Source of the DNA: Syngnathus acus
Lineage: Eukaryota > Chordata > Actinopteri > Syngnathiformes > Syngnathidae
Direction: 5' to 3'
Assembly (NCBI RefSeq): GCF_901709675.1
Contig: NC_051087.1
Span: 16,315,067-16,379,066 of the forward strand
Length of the DNA stretch: 64,000 bases
Below are positions 42,855 through 53,997 of this stretch, in pieces. Position 1 is the first letter of the stretch. Each line of letters starts with the position of its first letter. Position numbers and translations under genes: made by a program. The notes below the pieces were generated by a model that saw only the letters and a list, made by a program, of their open reading frames with translations, was not told the DNA's origin and did no database searches.

Positions 42855-43990
42855 ACGGCAGTTGGTAACACTGGATTTCCAGCGATGTGCATATTATGTG
42901 ATCTAGGGCCTTACGGGTTTTGCCGTCATTGCTGTACCATGTCCATTTGTGTATATTCTTCCTGGGGAACCATGTATCCACGATGGATAGACCCCCAGCA
43001 TTGCATAGGTGCTGGAGGCGGTATCCGTTGCTGTTGGTGATGGGATCTGGGGATTCTGGGCCAATGACGTTTTTGGTCTGCGGGTCCCTTGAGGTGGAGG
43101 AGACAGTTGCGTTAAAATCTGCTAGCACAATAGTGATGGCATGTGGGGGTATCTGCTGGATGATCAGATGTAGCTGATCAAAGAAGGCGTTCTTTGCCTG
43201 GTCGTCTGCGACCTCTGTTGGTGCGTAGGCAACAACGACTGACAACCTGCCGTGTTCGTGTTGGAACCGGGCAGTTAGTAGTCGTTCGCTGACTGGGGTC
43301 CATCCGATAAGGGATTTCCTAACCTGACACGGCATTGCTAGGGCGACGCCATATAGCCCTCTATTATCATTTGGGCTGTTAGAGTGGTCCTCACTCTAAC
43401 TTATTTGCAAGAATCACACGGGAGACAGTATGCACTTTTAGCACTTGCAAGTGGAGTAAACGTTCGTCACTGTGCATACAGCAATGTTCGAACGAAGTCT
43501 GACTTTGGATTCTTGCAAGAGAGTATTTATTGAGAGAAAACAGGGTGGGGGTGACAGGTTTGGTGAACCCCCGGTGTCTGGTGAAATCAGAGCAGGGGGT
43601 GTTTTACAATCTAATGTAAACAGAAGAACTTTGATTGCTTCCTCTGCAGCTGGTCAACCGGTGCAGAGGATGCAAGCACTTTGTTTACGATGGTGTGGGA
43701 ACAAACAGAAGAAGTTTGTTCCCCTCAGCAACTGGTTAATCAATATAGTCTACATTCCAACATAATCATACGATCAAGATAATCTATCGACCCTAACATG
43801 GGCCGCTCCAGATGTAGCTGTGGTCACCCTCATTTTTCTCACCGCTATCACACCAGCGTGATTCACAGACTCCCGCGATGGAGATGTTGTATCGAGACAG
43901 TTCACGAGACAGAAGAGCGGCGTGACCTGTTCGTCGAAGTGTTTGCACATTCCATGTGGCAACACGGAAGGAATGTCGGAGATTGATTGA
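42829..43990 (-). pseudogene. RTE LINE APE endonuclease (split by solo LTR)
   Basis: Minus strand. VATWNVQTLRRTGH (near 43955) is the N-terminal Asn motif; GVCESRW follows. After the solo LTR the frame continues GLYGVALAMP, IVLADFNATVSS (Asp/Asn) and KALDHIICT (catalytic His). The main part (43335-42829) is open for 168 residues. Confidence 0.88.
43377..43798 (-). mobile_element. Solo LTR
   Basis: 422 bp, TGTTAG...CTAACA, 5-bp duplication TGGGC (43372-43376, 43799-43803). The minus strand carries AATAAA (near 43530), giving the orientation. Splits the RTE endonuclease. Not related to the two other LTR families here. Confidence 0.9.
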
Positions 43991-44289
43991 TCGTAGGGCG
44001 GGGGTCGATTCCAGGGGTCAGTCTGGCTATTTCTGATTGTTTTTTTGAAAAAAGGGGGTTTTCTCTGGAGTAGGTTGTTAGCCTACTGCCAGATAGCCAG
44101 CTGGGGGGGCTGCCCCGTTAAGGCCTGCTGGCCTGCCCTGAACCATTCTTTGTCGGGCCCCTCGCCTGAGACCAGTTTGTCATGGGAGGCCCTACCAGGA
44201 GCTGAAAGCTCCAGACAACATAGCTCACAGGGTCATAGGGACACACAAACCCCTCCACCACGATAAGGTGATGGTTCCCGGAGAGGACA
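43991..44289 (-). other. RTE LINE 5' untranslated region
   Basis: The minus strand begins ccgggaaccatcaccttatc and continues through ggtagggcctccc, the conserved 5' module of fish RTE elements. A diverged version is inside hAT element A. Confidence 0.75.
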
Positions 44290-46088
44290 CACACACATAT
44301 ATCACATATGGGTCACTGATGGTATCGTGGCAATGTTGGAAAAAAGATGGGGTCTGCACAAACGTTAAACTTCAATGACTATGTTTACATGTTTAAAATC
44401 CAAAAATTGGCAGTGTTTGGGTTTTTAAAACGTAAACGTGCCCTTGTTCGGGTTTTTAAAATTTCGTATAAGTTACCCCCTTTCTGACCCAAACGTATTT
44501 GCTTGTAAACGCCAATCAGGGTAAGAGCAAGATGAGTTCTTGTATGCAAAGCTTCCTGCAGCCTAACACTAATGCAGTGATTTATCCGCGGACAGACAGT
44601 ATAAATCCGTATGTCCGGCTGACAGATGACGCACACGGGCCAGCTAATTGGCAGCGTGACTTATGCCGCTGCATCATCTGCTGTCAGTGGTTGGCAGGGA
44701 GCTTCTCTGCTGTCTTTCCGGCCAGGTGACGCCACGGGAGGTCCAGGAAAGAAATTCCTTTTGACTGCCTCGCTGGGAGTGACTAGGTAATGCAGTCGAT
44801 GGCGAGCACGAAGCTTTTTGGCTGCAGATTGATGGCGGGTGTCTGCAACACAAATCCCCATGTCTGGCCAATAAGAAGCTGAAATTGTTCTACTTATCTT
44901 GTTGGTTTGGCCATCAAAATTTAGCCATGGGAGCTACTGGAAGCAAAACTGCCATGCCTGTTTTGCCTGTCTGACTATGGAGCTGTAACAACTTTAACGT
45001 TGCTAAATGTCCGTAAAGTTCGAACAATTGCCACCAAAAATCATATGCACATTCCTTCTATTGTAGAAATTATTTAAAAAAACTTTCAGGTGGTGCTAAT
45101 GGGGTTTGCTCAGAGGAGCTCAGATTTGAGACGTAAATCCAGAATCTTGTGCAAAACACTTTAATATTTTCACAGGTTGAAGTGAACAAGTGCAGGAATG
45201 TCCATATGAATTGGCCTTGTAATGCCAATTAGAGAGACCACAAGAGGAAAAACTGCACACCCTGCTTACTTCAACCTATTCTCACTCAGACAGTATATTT
45301 TATTTTGTGCAATAATAAACAGCTTGCTGGTAGATTGAAAAGCTCAAACAAAGCATAATATAACTCTTCACGTAAAATGTCTGTCACTGTACAAAATAAT
45401 TTGAAAATCACTGAAATCACAGAAATAAATTGAAGAATCGATACTGGTCATTTGGTATCAACATAATACTGATACGTTCGTGTCGATTTTAATTATACTT
45501 GAATCAATCTGCACGGCCCTATTATGAATTGAGTACCAGATAGGCCGAAATAATGAGGTTACACTGCAATCACAGCCAGTCAAGTACAATTATCACCAAA
45601 GGAGGTTGAGGAGTAAATAAACATGAGAGACTCCGAGAAGAGGAGAATAGTGCAAGCTGGCAGTTGATATTTTACAGTACATAATTACCCTCAGGTCAAG
45701 TGTACTTGTTTACTACAGCACATAATATGTGCCTTCATTTGCCAATCTTTGCAATGTTATTTCATGGACGCATCCCCCTGCTAAAAATAATTATTTTACT
45801 TCTTTAGCATGTAAAGCTGAAATGGACACATGTCAAAGGCAGTCTTTTCTCTGACAACCGACAACACAGCTACAGATCAATGGACTGCACATCTGTCTTG
45901 TTAAAAAAGGCTTTCCTTAAGTCTGTGACAGCTTAAAAAATGTCAGACATATTTACCCTGTACCACTTGAATAGTTGTTAACAGCAACTGGCATTATGTG
46001 GACATGCTGAAAATGTTTGAAGAAATATCTCAGTAAGGTGTGTCTGCTGGTGATATCAGTAGAACAGTCATCAGTCGATACAATTACT
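44290..46088. other. Low-copy sequence, nothing recognised
   Basis: AT-rich; 44640-44870 is somewhat more GC-rich with overlapping short ORFs but no known domain or clear splice pair. Confidence 0.45.
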
Positions 46089-46439
46089 GTATATACCAGG
46101 GGTGGGCAAACTTTTTGACTTGCGGGCCGAATTGGGTTCTAAATTTTGACCGGGGGGCCGAACCAGGAGCAGATGGATGTAGTGTTTGTGTGAAGTAATA
46201 TAAATGACATGTAAAAGTCATTGCATAAAAGGTTTTTACTTTTAGTAGATACTAAAGCATGGATATTAAAAAAAAGCTTTTTGAAAACAAATGCATTTAT
46301 TAACAGCATTAAAAAAATATTTCACCAAAAAACTACTATCAGTGATTCTTATTAAATACGACACTGTTATGATGAATAACATTTTCCATCACTTCAGCGC
46401 CTGCAGGTCAGATTTCTGAAATATGTTTATCTAATGAGG

Positions 46440-47757
46440 CGAAATCGAGGCGTGTGAATACTGAGTTGCACGCTGTTACAAAATGGTTCAAAATAAATAA
46501 GTTGTCACTCAATATAAACAAATGTAACTTCATGATCTTCTGCAATATAAATAAATCTTACCCCAAAGAACAGGCCAAAATTTACATAAATAATAACGAA
46601 ATCCATCAAGTTACTAGCACTAAATTCCTAGGAGTTATAGTAGATAAACACTTAAACTGGTCTGAACACATTGATTTGGTTTGCAAAAGATCCATGAAAA
46701 CGCTAGGTATCTTACGAAAAGTTTGTCCCTTGGTCCATCCGTCTGCTCATCTCACTCTGTATTATAGTTTCCTCTTTCCTTTACTCAATTACTGCAACAT
46801 AGTCTGGGCAGCTACATATCCAACATACCTCAGCAAATTACTCATCATACAAAAGAAGTTCCTAAAAATGATCTCTTTTTCAAATAGATATGAACCATCG
46901 GCACCATTGTTTAGAAACTATTCATTACTGCCAATTGATAAAGTAAATATTCATCAAACCTGTCTACTCACCCATAAATATATATACAGGAAACACTGTC
47001 TTCCAGCCACTTTTCATAATTTCTTCGCATTTGTATCGGAATTACATTCTTATCCTACAAGACAGGGGGACAATCTCCACCCACCGTCCTGTCGAACATC
47101 ACGCCATCAATACAATATCCATTTTAGAGGGCCCTCACTCTGGAATGAGCTACCAATCCATATTCGATCCATATCTTCACAGGTTGCTTTTAGAAAGCAC
47201 CTGAAACACCACCTTCTCCACTCATGATCCTACCAGTCCAAAATTACTCCACCGCACTCAGCTGATCCATACTAAGAACATCAACTTAAACCACTATTTA
47301 TACCCTGATTCTTCCTTGTTTTGTTATTTTCTGTTTGCAGTTCTTCTGCTTCCGCTCAGCTATTTTCTTACCTGGTGTTTTTTGATTGTTTCAACATCAC
47401 TAAAGTGTCAAATTTTGTTTCTCTTGTTTCTCATTTTGTATAGTGTATTTGTTTATGTATGTATACGTTCACTTTCGTATATATGCATATATAAATATGA
47501 CGATTTAATATTTAGCTAGTTATGCTTGTGTTTATTCATTGATGTTTATTCATTTATATATATATATATATATATTATTATTATTTTTTTTCTTTCTTAA
47601 ACACTTGAATAATATTTGATGTCACAGCACTTTGTTTGTTGTGCACTTTGATTATACAGGAGTGGAGCTCCTTACAAGCCCTAGGCTTCGTCTCCCTCCC
47701 TGCACTGTTATTTGTTATAATAATATGTGCTAAACAATAAACTAAACTAAACTAAAT
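46440..47757 (+). mobile_element. LINE 3' end (CR1/L2-like group), 5'-truncated, (AAACT)n tail
   Basis: Truncated copy: end of ORF2, long AT-rich 3' UTR with an AT microsatellite (about 47557-47575), AATAAA (47736-47741) and an (aaact)n tail. Inserted in the hAT element. Confidence 0.85.
46454..47227 (+). pseudogene. LINE ORF2 C-terminal part (RT thumb onwards)
   Basis: 257 open residues without a stop: WFKINKLSLNINKCNFMIF (RT thumb), TKFLGVIVDKHLNWSEHI, LLNYCNIVWAATYPTYLSKL, and FRGPSLWNELPIHIRSI near the end, all conserved in fish CR1/L2-type LINEs. The RT catalytic motif lies upstream of the truncation. The ATG is internal, not a true start. The uninterrupted frame suggests a fairly recent insertion. 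Confidence 0.88.
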
Positions 47758-47841
47758 CACATCCAACGGCAAACATTCTGACCAAATACATCATCTTGAA
47801 GAATCAGTGAAAGAATACATCTAAATAAAGTAATAAAGAAA

Positions 47842-48078
47842 TCAATAGTATTGTTGGTTTCCCTTTTTGGCTAGTGCATCATAGTCTGGAGTAAAATTTG
47901 TTGTGGTCATTTTTAGGATAGAGCCGAGGTGTCGGTCCGTTAACCTAGATCTGTGACGGGCTTTGTTGACGTTCATGTGGCTGAACGTCTTCTCACACAC
48001 GTAGGTCGAGCCAAATTGTCCACTCTTTTTTAACATTCGGCACTCACTGTCCACCTTTCTTTTCTTCGGGCCACTCAT
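47842..48078 (-). pseudogene. hAT transposase, N-terminus fused to C-terminus
   Basis: 78 residues. MSGPKKRKVDSECR is the N-terminal start; the next residues, GSTYVCEKTFSHMNVNKARH and RSRLTDRHL, are the C-terminal dimerisation region of transposases related to fish GTF2IRD2-like hAT proteins. The BED finger end and catalytic core are deleted in frame, leaving an open but catalytically empty mini-protein. Confidence 0.82.
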
Positions 48079-48510
48079 TTTAATAGAAGGATTCCAGGGG
48101 AAGGTTTGTGGGTGGCATTAGCGTAAAACTGTATCTGAAAACTCAGCGCGCGAATTACGAGAATATTGACGTCACAGCCTACACTCGAAATTCGGCACTG
48201 ATAGATGAAATTACTACGTACTACTGAGTACGCACGCGCACTTGTGAGTGTGCACCGAGCTTTCTGACACGGCTCCCGGGAGTAAATGCGCGGGCGGGCG
48301 CTTCCCCATCTACTCCATCTACTGGGGAAACATAGTAATTGCAGGGAAAATGACCCCAAAAAAATTAATAATACAATTTATTCAGGTTTGGCGGGCCGGA
48401 TTAAACGGCCCCGTGGGCCGGATGTGGCCCGCGGGCCGTAGTTTGCCCACCCCTGGTATATACAGCACTTCCCTTACAAAATGGGCCCTGTATTATGAAG
48501 TAGTAGCCAG

Positions 48511-50299
48511 CAGGGCTGTGGACTCGGTTCGGACTCGGGGACTCGGACTCGGTCGGACTCGGTCATTTTTGCCGGACTCAGACTCGGACTCTGTGCTGAT
48601 TTTGACCGAGTCCACCGAGTCCGACAATAAAAAAAAGAGGCATGATGCAGCCAGAGAGTGTCAGGTTACAGTCAGCGCGGTAGGAGTTGGAAGAAGCAGT
48701 AAAAACTCCACCAAACTCGTCGTAATGACCCGTGATATATGTTATATCCTTACTATTTTCCAGGTTCTTAGATAGCAAGAATAGGTCGGACAACGACGTG
48801 AATGATAACTGCTTTATTCGTTACTCACAGTGCGTTCACAGGGCGTACCAGAACAACACAGAATGCCCATCCCACTTCCGGGGTTTTTCTACTACGGAAT
48901 TTGAGTTAGCCCAAAATACACAACATCTCTTCCCCTCTTACAATGAACGTGCTATATGCATGAACAACATAGTCTTATGCACCTATAACTTGACATCTTC
49001 AAGATCTATCAATAACTACCATTAAACAATTATCATATATGGTCCAGACAATTATGACAATAATATTCCCATGAAACCTTAACTTTGGGTGAGGGTGGAC
49101 TACCTCGAATTATACCGAATTATAGCGAAAAACCGATGTCGTACGGCGTCGTACGGCGTCAACACTATGTTGTTTTCAATAAAAACATGAAGAACTCACG
49201 TTTGCGTCAGTCAATTTTAATTTTTATAAAGGATTATTCTCATTTGATGTCTTTAAATTCATCCGCGTTCTGCCATTGAAGCGGGGTGCATTCAAAGACC
49301 AGTCGTACAGACGGAAACGTTTTGTGATCAAATCTTTCATAACGAGAATGATTTGAGTGAATTGATTTGAATGAATAATTGAGAAGAAATTTCAGTTCTG
49401 AAGGCTCCTTTTGTCCCACGCAAAGTGACAGATGGTGGGGAGGGGGGATAAAAATTGTAAAATCAATTCACTCAAATCATTCTCGTTATGAAAGATTTGA
49501 TCACAAAACGTGTGTGGCTTTTTCTTAAATGAACACGTTTGACATTGCTATCGTGTCAGCTTTTAATTATATTGCGCTGTCATGTTAAAGCAAATTAATA
49601 AATGCAACAATATTAATTTGCTTTGAAAATACCTGAGTAATAAAATAAAATGGATGGATGGATGAATGATGATCACAATTAAGTATAAAGTCTCCTTTGT
49701 AATATATACTCCTTGTAGCCTGTACCCAAAAAGAGGAGTTTCTTTGCATCGAGGTTTATGCAAAGAGCTCACGTAATTATATTGTTGCGTTTTGGTGAAG
49801 TGAATGAGTGTTCCGTCTGTACGACTGGTCTTTGAATGCACCCCGCTTCAATGGCAGAACGCGGATGAATTTAAAGACATCAAATGAGAATAATCCTTTA
49901 TAAAAATTAAAATTGACTGACGTAAACGTGAGTTCTTCATGTTTTTATTGAAAACAACAGTGCTGACGCCGTACGACATGGGTTTTTCGCTTTCCAAATA
50001 AGGGGTCGTCACTAATTATTTGTGTTTAGATAAATGTCTGAGCTATAATGGTGTAATTAATGATTAAAACTTGAAAGTATCTGTTTATTGTATTCGTTTA
50101 TATGTTTAATAAAGACAAAGCCATCACAAAACTGTTGTAATTATTTAGATTTTGATCTAAATTAGCCTTGAATAAAGACTAAGCAGTCACATGAATTAAC
50201 AGAAAAAATGGACAGCCGGACTCGGACTCGGACTCATGGTCAAGAGACCGGACTCGGGCTCGGACTCGGTGCAAAAATCCGACCGGGTCCACAGCCCTA
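48511..50299. mobile_element. hAT element D (CAGGGCTGTGGACTCGG ends) with large palindrome
   Basis: 1789 bp; left end CAGGGCTGTGGACTCGG, right end GTCCACAGCCCTA (final base changed from G). 8-bp duplication GTAGCCAG (48503-48510, 50300-50307). Subterminal ggactcggactcgg repeats at both ends. The interior contains nested inverted arms (49126-49990) and a segment shared with hAT A (48647-48740). No transposase. Confidence 0.9.
49126..49990. repeat. Interrupted palindrome inside hAT D
   Basis: Inner arms 49318-49368 and 49460-49510 are perfect complements (51 bp). Outer arms 49126-49316 and 49810-49990 are near-perfect, the left having an extra 10 bp (gtcgtacggc). About 300 bp separates inner and outer arms on the right side only. 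Confidence 0.92.
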
Positions 50300-50523
50300 G
50301 TAGCCAGTGCCATATAATTTCTCCCAATCAGCTAAAACACTAAGGACATATTAAATATGAATACAAAACAAATCAATGGAAATGATCAAGAAAAGGTGAT
50401 AAAACTTTCGCCAAATGGCTTCTCAAAATGTATCAGTATTTTCACATTTACAATGTGCTGATCATAAATTAAGAAGTCCACTGGGTATTTTATTTATGTA
50501 TTTGTTGTTTATGTATTTCTGGT

Positions 50524-50876
50524 GCCGGTGGCACGGTGAGGCACTGGTTAGCATGTCCGCCTCACAGTTCAGAGGTTGCTGGTTCGAGTCCACCTTTGGT
50601 CCTACCTGTGTGGAGTTTGCATGTACTCCTTGTGCCTGCGTGTGTTTTCTCCGGGTACTCCGGTTTTCTCCCAAATTCCAAAAACATGCTTGGTAGACCA
50701 ATTGAGCACTTCAAATTGCCCATAGGTGTGAGTGCGAGTGCAAATGGTTGTCACTGTGTGCCCTGCTGGCAACCAGTTCAGGGTGTCCTCCGCCTACTGC
50801 CCAATAACAGCTGGGGTAGGCTCCAGCACGCCCGCAACCCCCGTGGGGGCAAGCGGTAAAGATAATGGATGGATGA
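50524..50876 (+). mobile_element. tRNA-derived SINE
   Basis: Head with A box tggttagcatg (50545-50555) and a canonical B box ggttcgagtcc (50581-50591), both needed for RNA polymerase III. Body, then a short GGAT tail at 50863-50876. A small internal deletion near 50750. Confidence 0.9.
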
Positions 50877-50884
50877 ATATTACT

Positions 50885-51008
50885 GGTGCATGACACTTTC
50901 ATAAGAAGATACTGCACTCATATGTATTCTGTTATCCTCTCTTTTATGTACCCACTCTGAGATATGGATACTGCTGGACACTGTGACTTTTCCCCTGGGA
51001 TCAATAAA
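50885..51008 (+). mobile_element. Retroposon 3' tail
   Basis: ggatactgctggacactgtg then ccctgggatcaataaagt resembles the ends of the CAAT retroposons at 8813 and 39130. Truncated. Confidence 0.5.
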
Positions 51009-51225
51009 GTACCAGCATACCTGCCTGCCTACCTTCCAACCAATGGAAGTTGATGATGATGTAGGGGTACACTCGCCTGAGTTGTGTGCAGGCAGTGTAG
51101 GATCGATTCTCACTCAGTGGCAATGTGCATGTGGGTGTGAGTGCCTAACTGCTATCCATGTCCATTTGACTGTAAGTTTCTGACTATATGGAAACGTAAA
51201 AACAGCCGACCGCAAACTACGACCT

Positions 51226-51304
51226 TTCACAACCACAATTCATATGCACATTCAATCTATTGCTGCAACTGGATAGGCTCCACACCCACGACCCTCAACA
51301 GGAT
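51226..51304 (+). mobile_element. SINE 3' fragment
   Basis: ggataggctccacacccacgac is the SINE 3' module; degenerate. Confidence 0.45.
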
Positions 51305-51429
51305 AAGTGTCAATATACTTTGGCCAGTATGGACCCAAGGAGCAGATGGCTGCAGCACTGCGAACCAATAAAAGCCCGCTTCTCCCAGCAAGCGGAATTC
51401 TAGACGATTATAGCCAAAGAGGAGTGATT

Positions 51430-51600
51430 TGTCACCAAAAGGTATCCCTAAGAGTGAAGGGGAAAGTCTACAAGGCAGTAGTGCGACCAGCTACGGTGTA
51501 TGGCGTAGAAACAGGGGCACTAACAAGACAGGAGGCTAAACTGGAGGTGGCAGAGATGAAGGTGTTGCGATACGTTTCCTTAATGCCCTATCAAACCACA
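51430..51600 (+). pseudogene. RTE-like LINE C-terminal scrap
   Basis: Reads KGKVYKAVVRPATVYGVETG and RQEAKLEVAEMKVLRYV, the RTE C-terminal motif (compare LLYGAETW near 33290). Both ends are missing. A SINE scrap follows at about 51715-51780. Confidence 0.7.
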
Positions 51601-52496
51601 GAATACTGTGTTGAATATTCCGGCTCGCCCCCAGCCGATGTTGAATTTGCATTTTATTCTCGTGCTTGCATCAGTTTTAGGCATGCAATTTAAAGTGTCC
51701 TGAAGCAAAAATAAGACGTGCCAATAGCAGTTTTGTTGATATGTGTGCCCTGTGATTGGATAACAACCAGTCCAGGGTACATACTGCCACTTGACCACAC
51801 AACAATAATATTGGTACTAGAGACCGTTACAAAAGTAGGAAGGATGTGTCAAGAAAATGTGATTCCTATTTTATATAATTTTGTCTTAAACGGATCAAAC
51901 ATTTTCTTCTATCTCCATTATCATCATTATATCATCTTCATTATATCATTTTGGCATCATAACTCGGTTTAAACATGACAATAACTAATGCTGTACCAGG
52001 GGTGAAAGTGGGCAAAACAGTTTGCTCAAAGTAGCCCCCTTCAAAAATGCTTTGACCCATTTTTTTTTAAAGGGGGGGTCTGCACCCACAATTAAAAGCC
52101 TATGGCAATAAAGACAGTGAGAACAGGGAAGAATTGCATTGAATATTTTAGTAGAATAGAGAGCTATCCTCCATGTAATAGTTTGAATCCCAAGCCAAGC
52201 CTTTTGACAGATGCAGTATTTGAAGAATCACAGGAGGGGGCTACTTGAAAATCCCCTACTGAGCTAGCTCTTTAAACTTTCTCAGCCTGGGACAAAAAAT
52301 GAATAAATTTAGCTTCACTCACGGACTGAAGCTCATTAGGACGCTCCTTTGCTATGGAGGGACGTAAAAAAATGAAACACGACCTATGTCCCAATTTGTG
52401 CCTATACTAATAACATCAAGAGTATATGAATATGGCACTCATTGTGATCAATGTGAATCAAAGCATTACGATTAAATATTGTCCATTGATGTCTTG
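51601..52496. other. Low-copy sequence, nothing recognised
   Basis: Apart from a SINE body fragment (51715-51780), no gene or repeat family is seen. Confidence 0.45.
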
Positions 52497-52800
52497 TACC
52501 GTATTTTTCGGACTATAAGTCACGTTTTTTTTCATAGTGTGGGTGGGGGGGGCGACTTATACTGAGGAGCGACTTATATGTAAATTTTTTCACAAATTTT
52601 TAAAATTAACAAAAAAAAAAAGTCAAACCGCGATAAACGTATCGCGATGTAGCAAGGGATTACTGTAATTTGAATTTCAAGTGACGTCAGTGGCGCGGCG
52701 CGGCGGTTGTTTACATAAAGGACAAAGATTCGATTACGGGATGACGAAGATGACGAAGGGCCCCACGTACTACCGGCATCATTAGCGGCTTTGTTTGTAA

Positions 52801-53268
52801 GTGACACGGAGGACGAAGAGTTTGAAGGACTTAATGATTTGGAGTGACACAGAGGGTTTGAAAAACTATTATGGCTTTTACGCATGCCCGGTCCTACTCT
52901 ACGGAGCTCTCTTTCACCTCCGTGGATGGAAGTCGGGGGCCGGCGCTCGGCCGGGTGGCTGTCCGGGCACGGTGGATGGGGCTCGGACATGGCTTTTACG
53001 CACGCCCGGTCTTACTCTACGGAGCTCTCTTTCACCTCTGTGGATGGAAGTCGAGGGCCGGCGCGCGGCCGGGTGGCTGTCTGGGGACGGTGGATGGGGC
53101 TCGGACATGGCTTTTACGCACGCCCGGTCCTATTCTATGGAGCTCTCTTCCACCTCCGTGGCTGGAAGTGCCACCTCCGGGGATGAAAGTCCACGCCGCC
53201 ACACGCCTGGAAGTCCACGCCGGTGCTTGGGGCCGTGTGGCGGTGAACTATTTGTTATAGTTATTTGA
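52801..53268 (+). CDS. Open frame across the 118-bp array of T3 (function unknown)
   Basis: 155 residues. Because the unit is 118 bp (3x39+1), the frame changes register in each unit: YACPVLLYGALFHLRGWKSG, then TPGLTLRSSLSPLWMEVEG, then THARSYSMELSSTSVAGS are three frames of one repeat. The overlapping frames 52871-53260 and 52884-53186 are also open. Matching frames exist in T2 (39605-40150) and T1 (7228-7491, minus). No known domain. High GC and few stop-like triplets could explain openness without selection. Confidence 0.25.
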   Translation: MTRRTKSLKDLMIWSDTEGLKNYYGFYACPVLLYGALFHLRGWKSGAGARPGGCPGTVDGARTWLLRTPGLTLRSSLSPLWMEVEGRRAAGWLSGDGGWGSDMAFTHARSYSMELSSTSVAGSATSGDESPRRHTPGSPRRCLGPCGGELFVIVI

Positions 53269-53997
53269 TATATTTTATTTCGTGTAGCAACACAAGTTGC
53301 TATATGTATATGTTTTTATCGTTACAGGTCAGTAGTTGTTGGCTCGTTGAACTCTTGTTTTGTTAAATAAAGAGCCGTTTACCAAACCCACGTCTTTCCT
53401 TGTAGTTTGTTAACGCTATAATATAGTTATATACTAGATCTGTGGAATAACGACGAAGCTGACGTCAGGGCGCACGCGCGGCGTTGACAAAGGACGAGTA
53501 ATTTGATCGATGGATTTAATGATTTGGAGTGACACAGATGGTTTGATAATATTATTGCTTATATAATAGTTATTTGATATCTAATTTATATATCGTTATA
53601 TGGGCCTGTGGAATATTTTGAAGTGCAAGCGCCGTCAGCGGCGCGCACTCGGCCGGCATTGTTGACATAAAGGACGATTAATGGATTTAATGATTTGGAG
53701 TGACACAGATGGTTTGATAATATTATTGCTTATATAATAGTTATTTGATATATAATTTATATATCGTTATATGGGCCTATGGAATATTTTGAAGTGCAAC
53801 CGCCGTCAGCGGCACGCACCCGGCCAGCATTGTTGACATAAAGGACGATCGATGGATTTAATGAATTAGAGTGACACAGATGGTTTTATAAACGTGTTAT
53901 TTATGTAATAATTATTGGAATAACTCTGAATGTTACATCAGGCCCGTTCTCAGCTCTTTGTTTTGTGTTTTTGTCACGTTGGCATATCTATCATTTA

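Larger units (their letters stand above)
32932..44289 (-). mobile_element. RTE-type LINE, split by SINE, Gypsy element and solo LTR
   Basis: Minus-strand LINE. The 3' end at 32932 has an ATG/ATC-type short tail and the 5' untranslated region lies near 44110-44289. Segments: C-terminus 32990-33415 and 33816-33944; RT end 41824-42070; RT start 42071-42854; endonuclease 42829-43376 and 43799-43990. Insertions: SINE 33416-33815, Gypsy 33945-41818, solo LTR 43377-43798. Without them about 3 kb remains, close to RTE length. An internal RT deletion and frameshifts make it dead. Confidence 0.88.
46097..48455 (-). mobile_element. hAT element (CAGGGGTGGGCAAAC ends), split by a LINE
   Basis: Ends CAGGGGTGGGCAAACT and AGTTTGCCCACCCCTG, 8-bp duplication GTATATAC (46089-46096, 48456-48463). 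Subterminal cgggccgg blocks. Contains a deleted transposase gene (minus) and a LINE at 46440-47757. About 1.04 kb without the LINE. Confidence 0.93.

Noticed and set aside
46454-47227. Host gene with a 257-codon ORF
   Set aside because: Conserved LINE C-terminal motifs, polyadenylation tail with (AAACT)n and location inside a hAT element identify it as a truncated LINE.
50545-50591. tRNA gene
   Set aside because: A and B boxes are present but the cloverleaf is not complete and the sequence continues as a SINE body with a GGAT tail.
52860-53205. CRISPR-like array
   Set aside because: Direct repeats without spacers in a vertebrate genome, inside a transposon; period 118 bp with no unique spacers.
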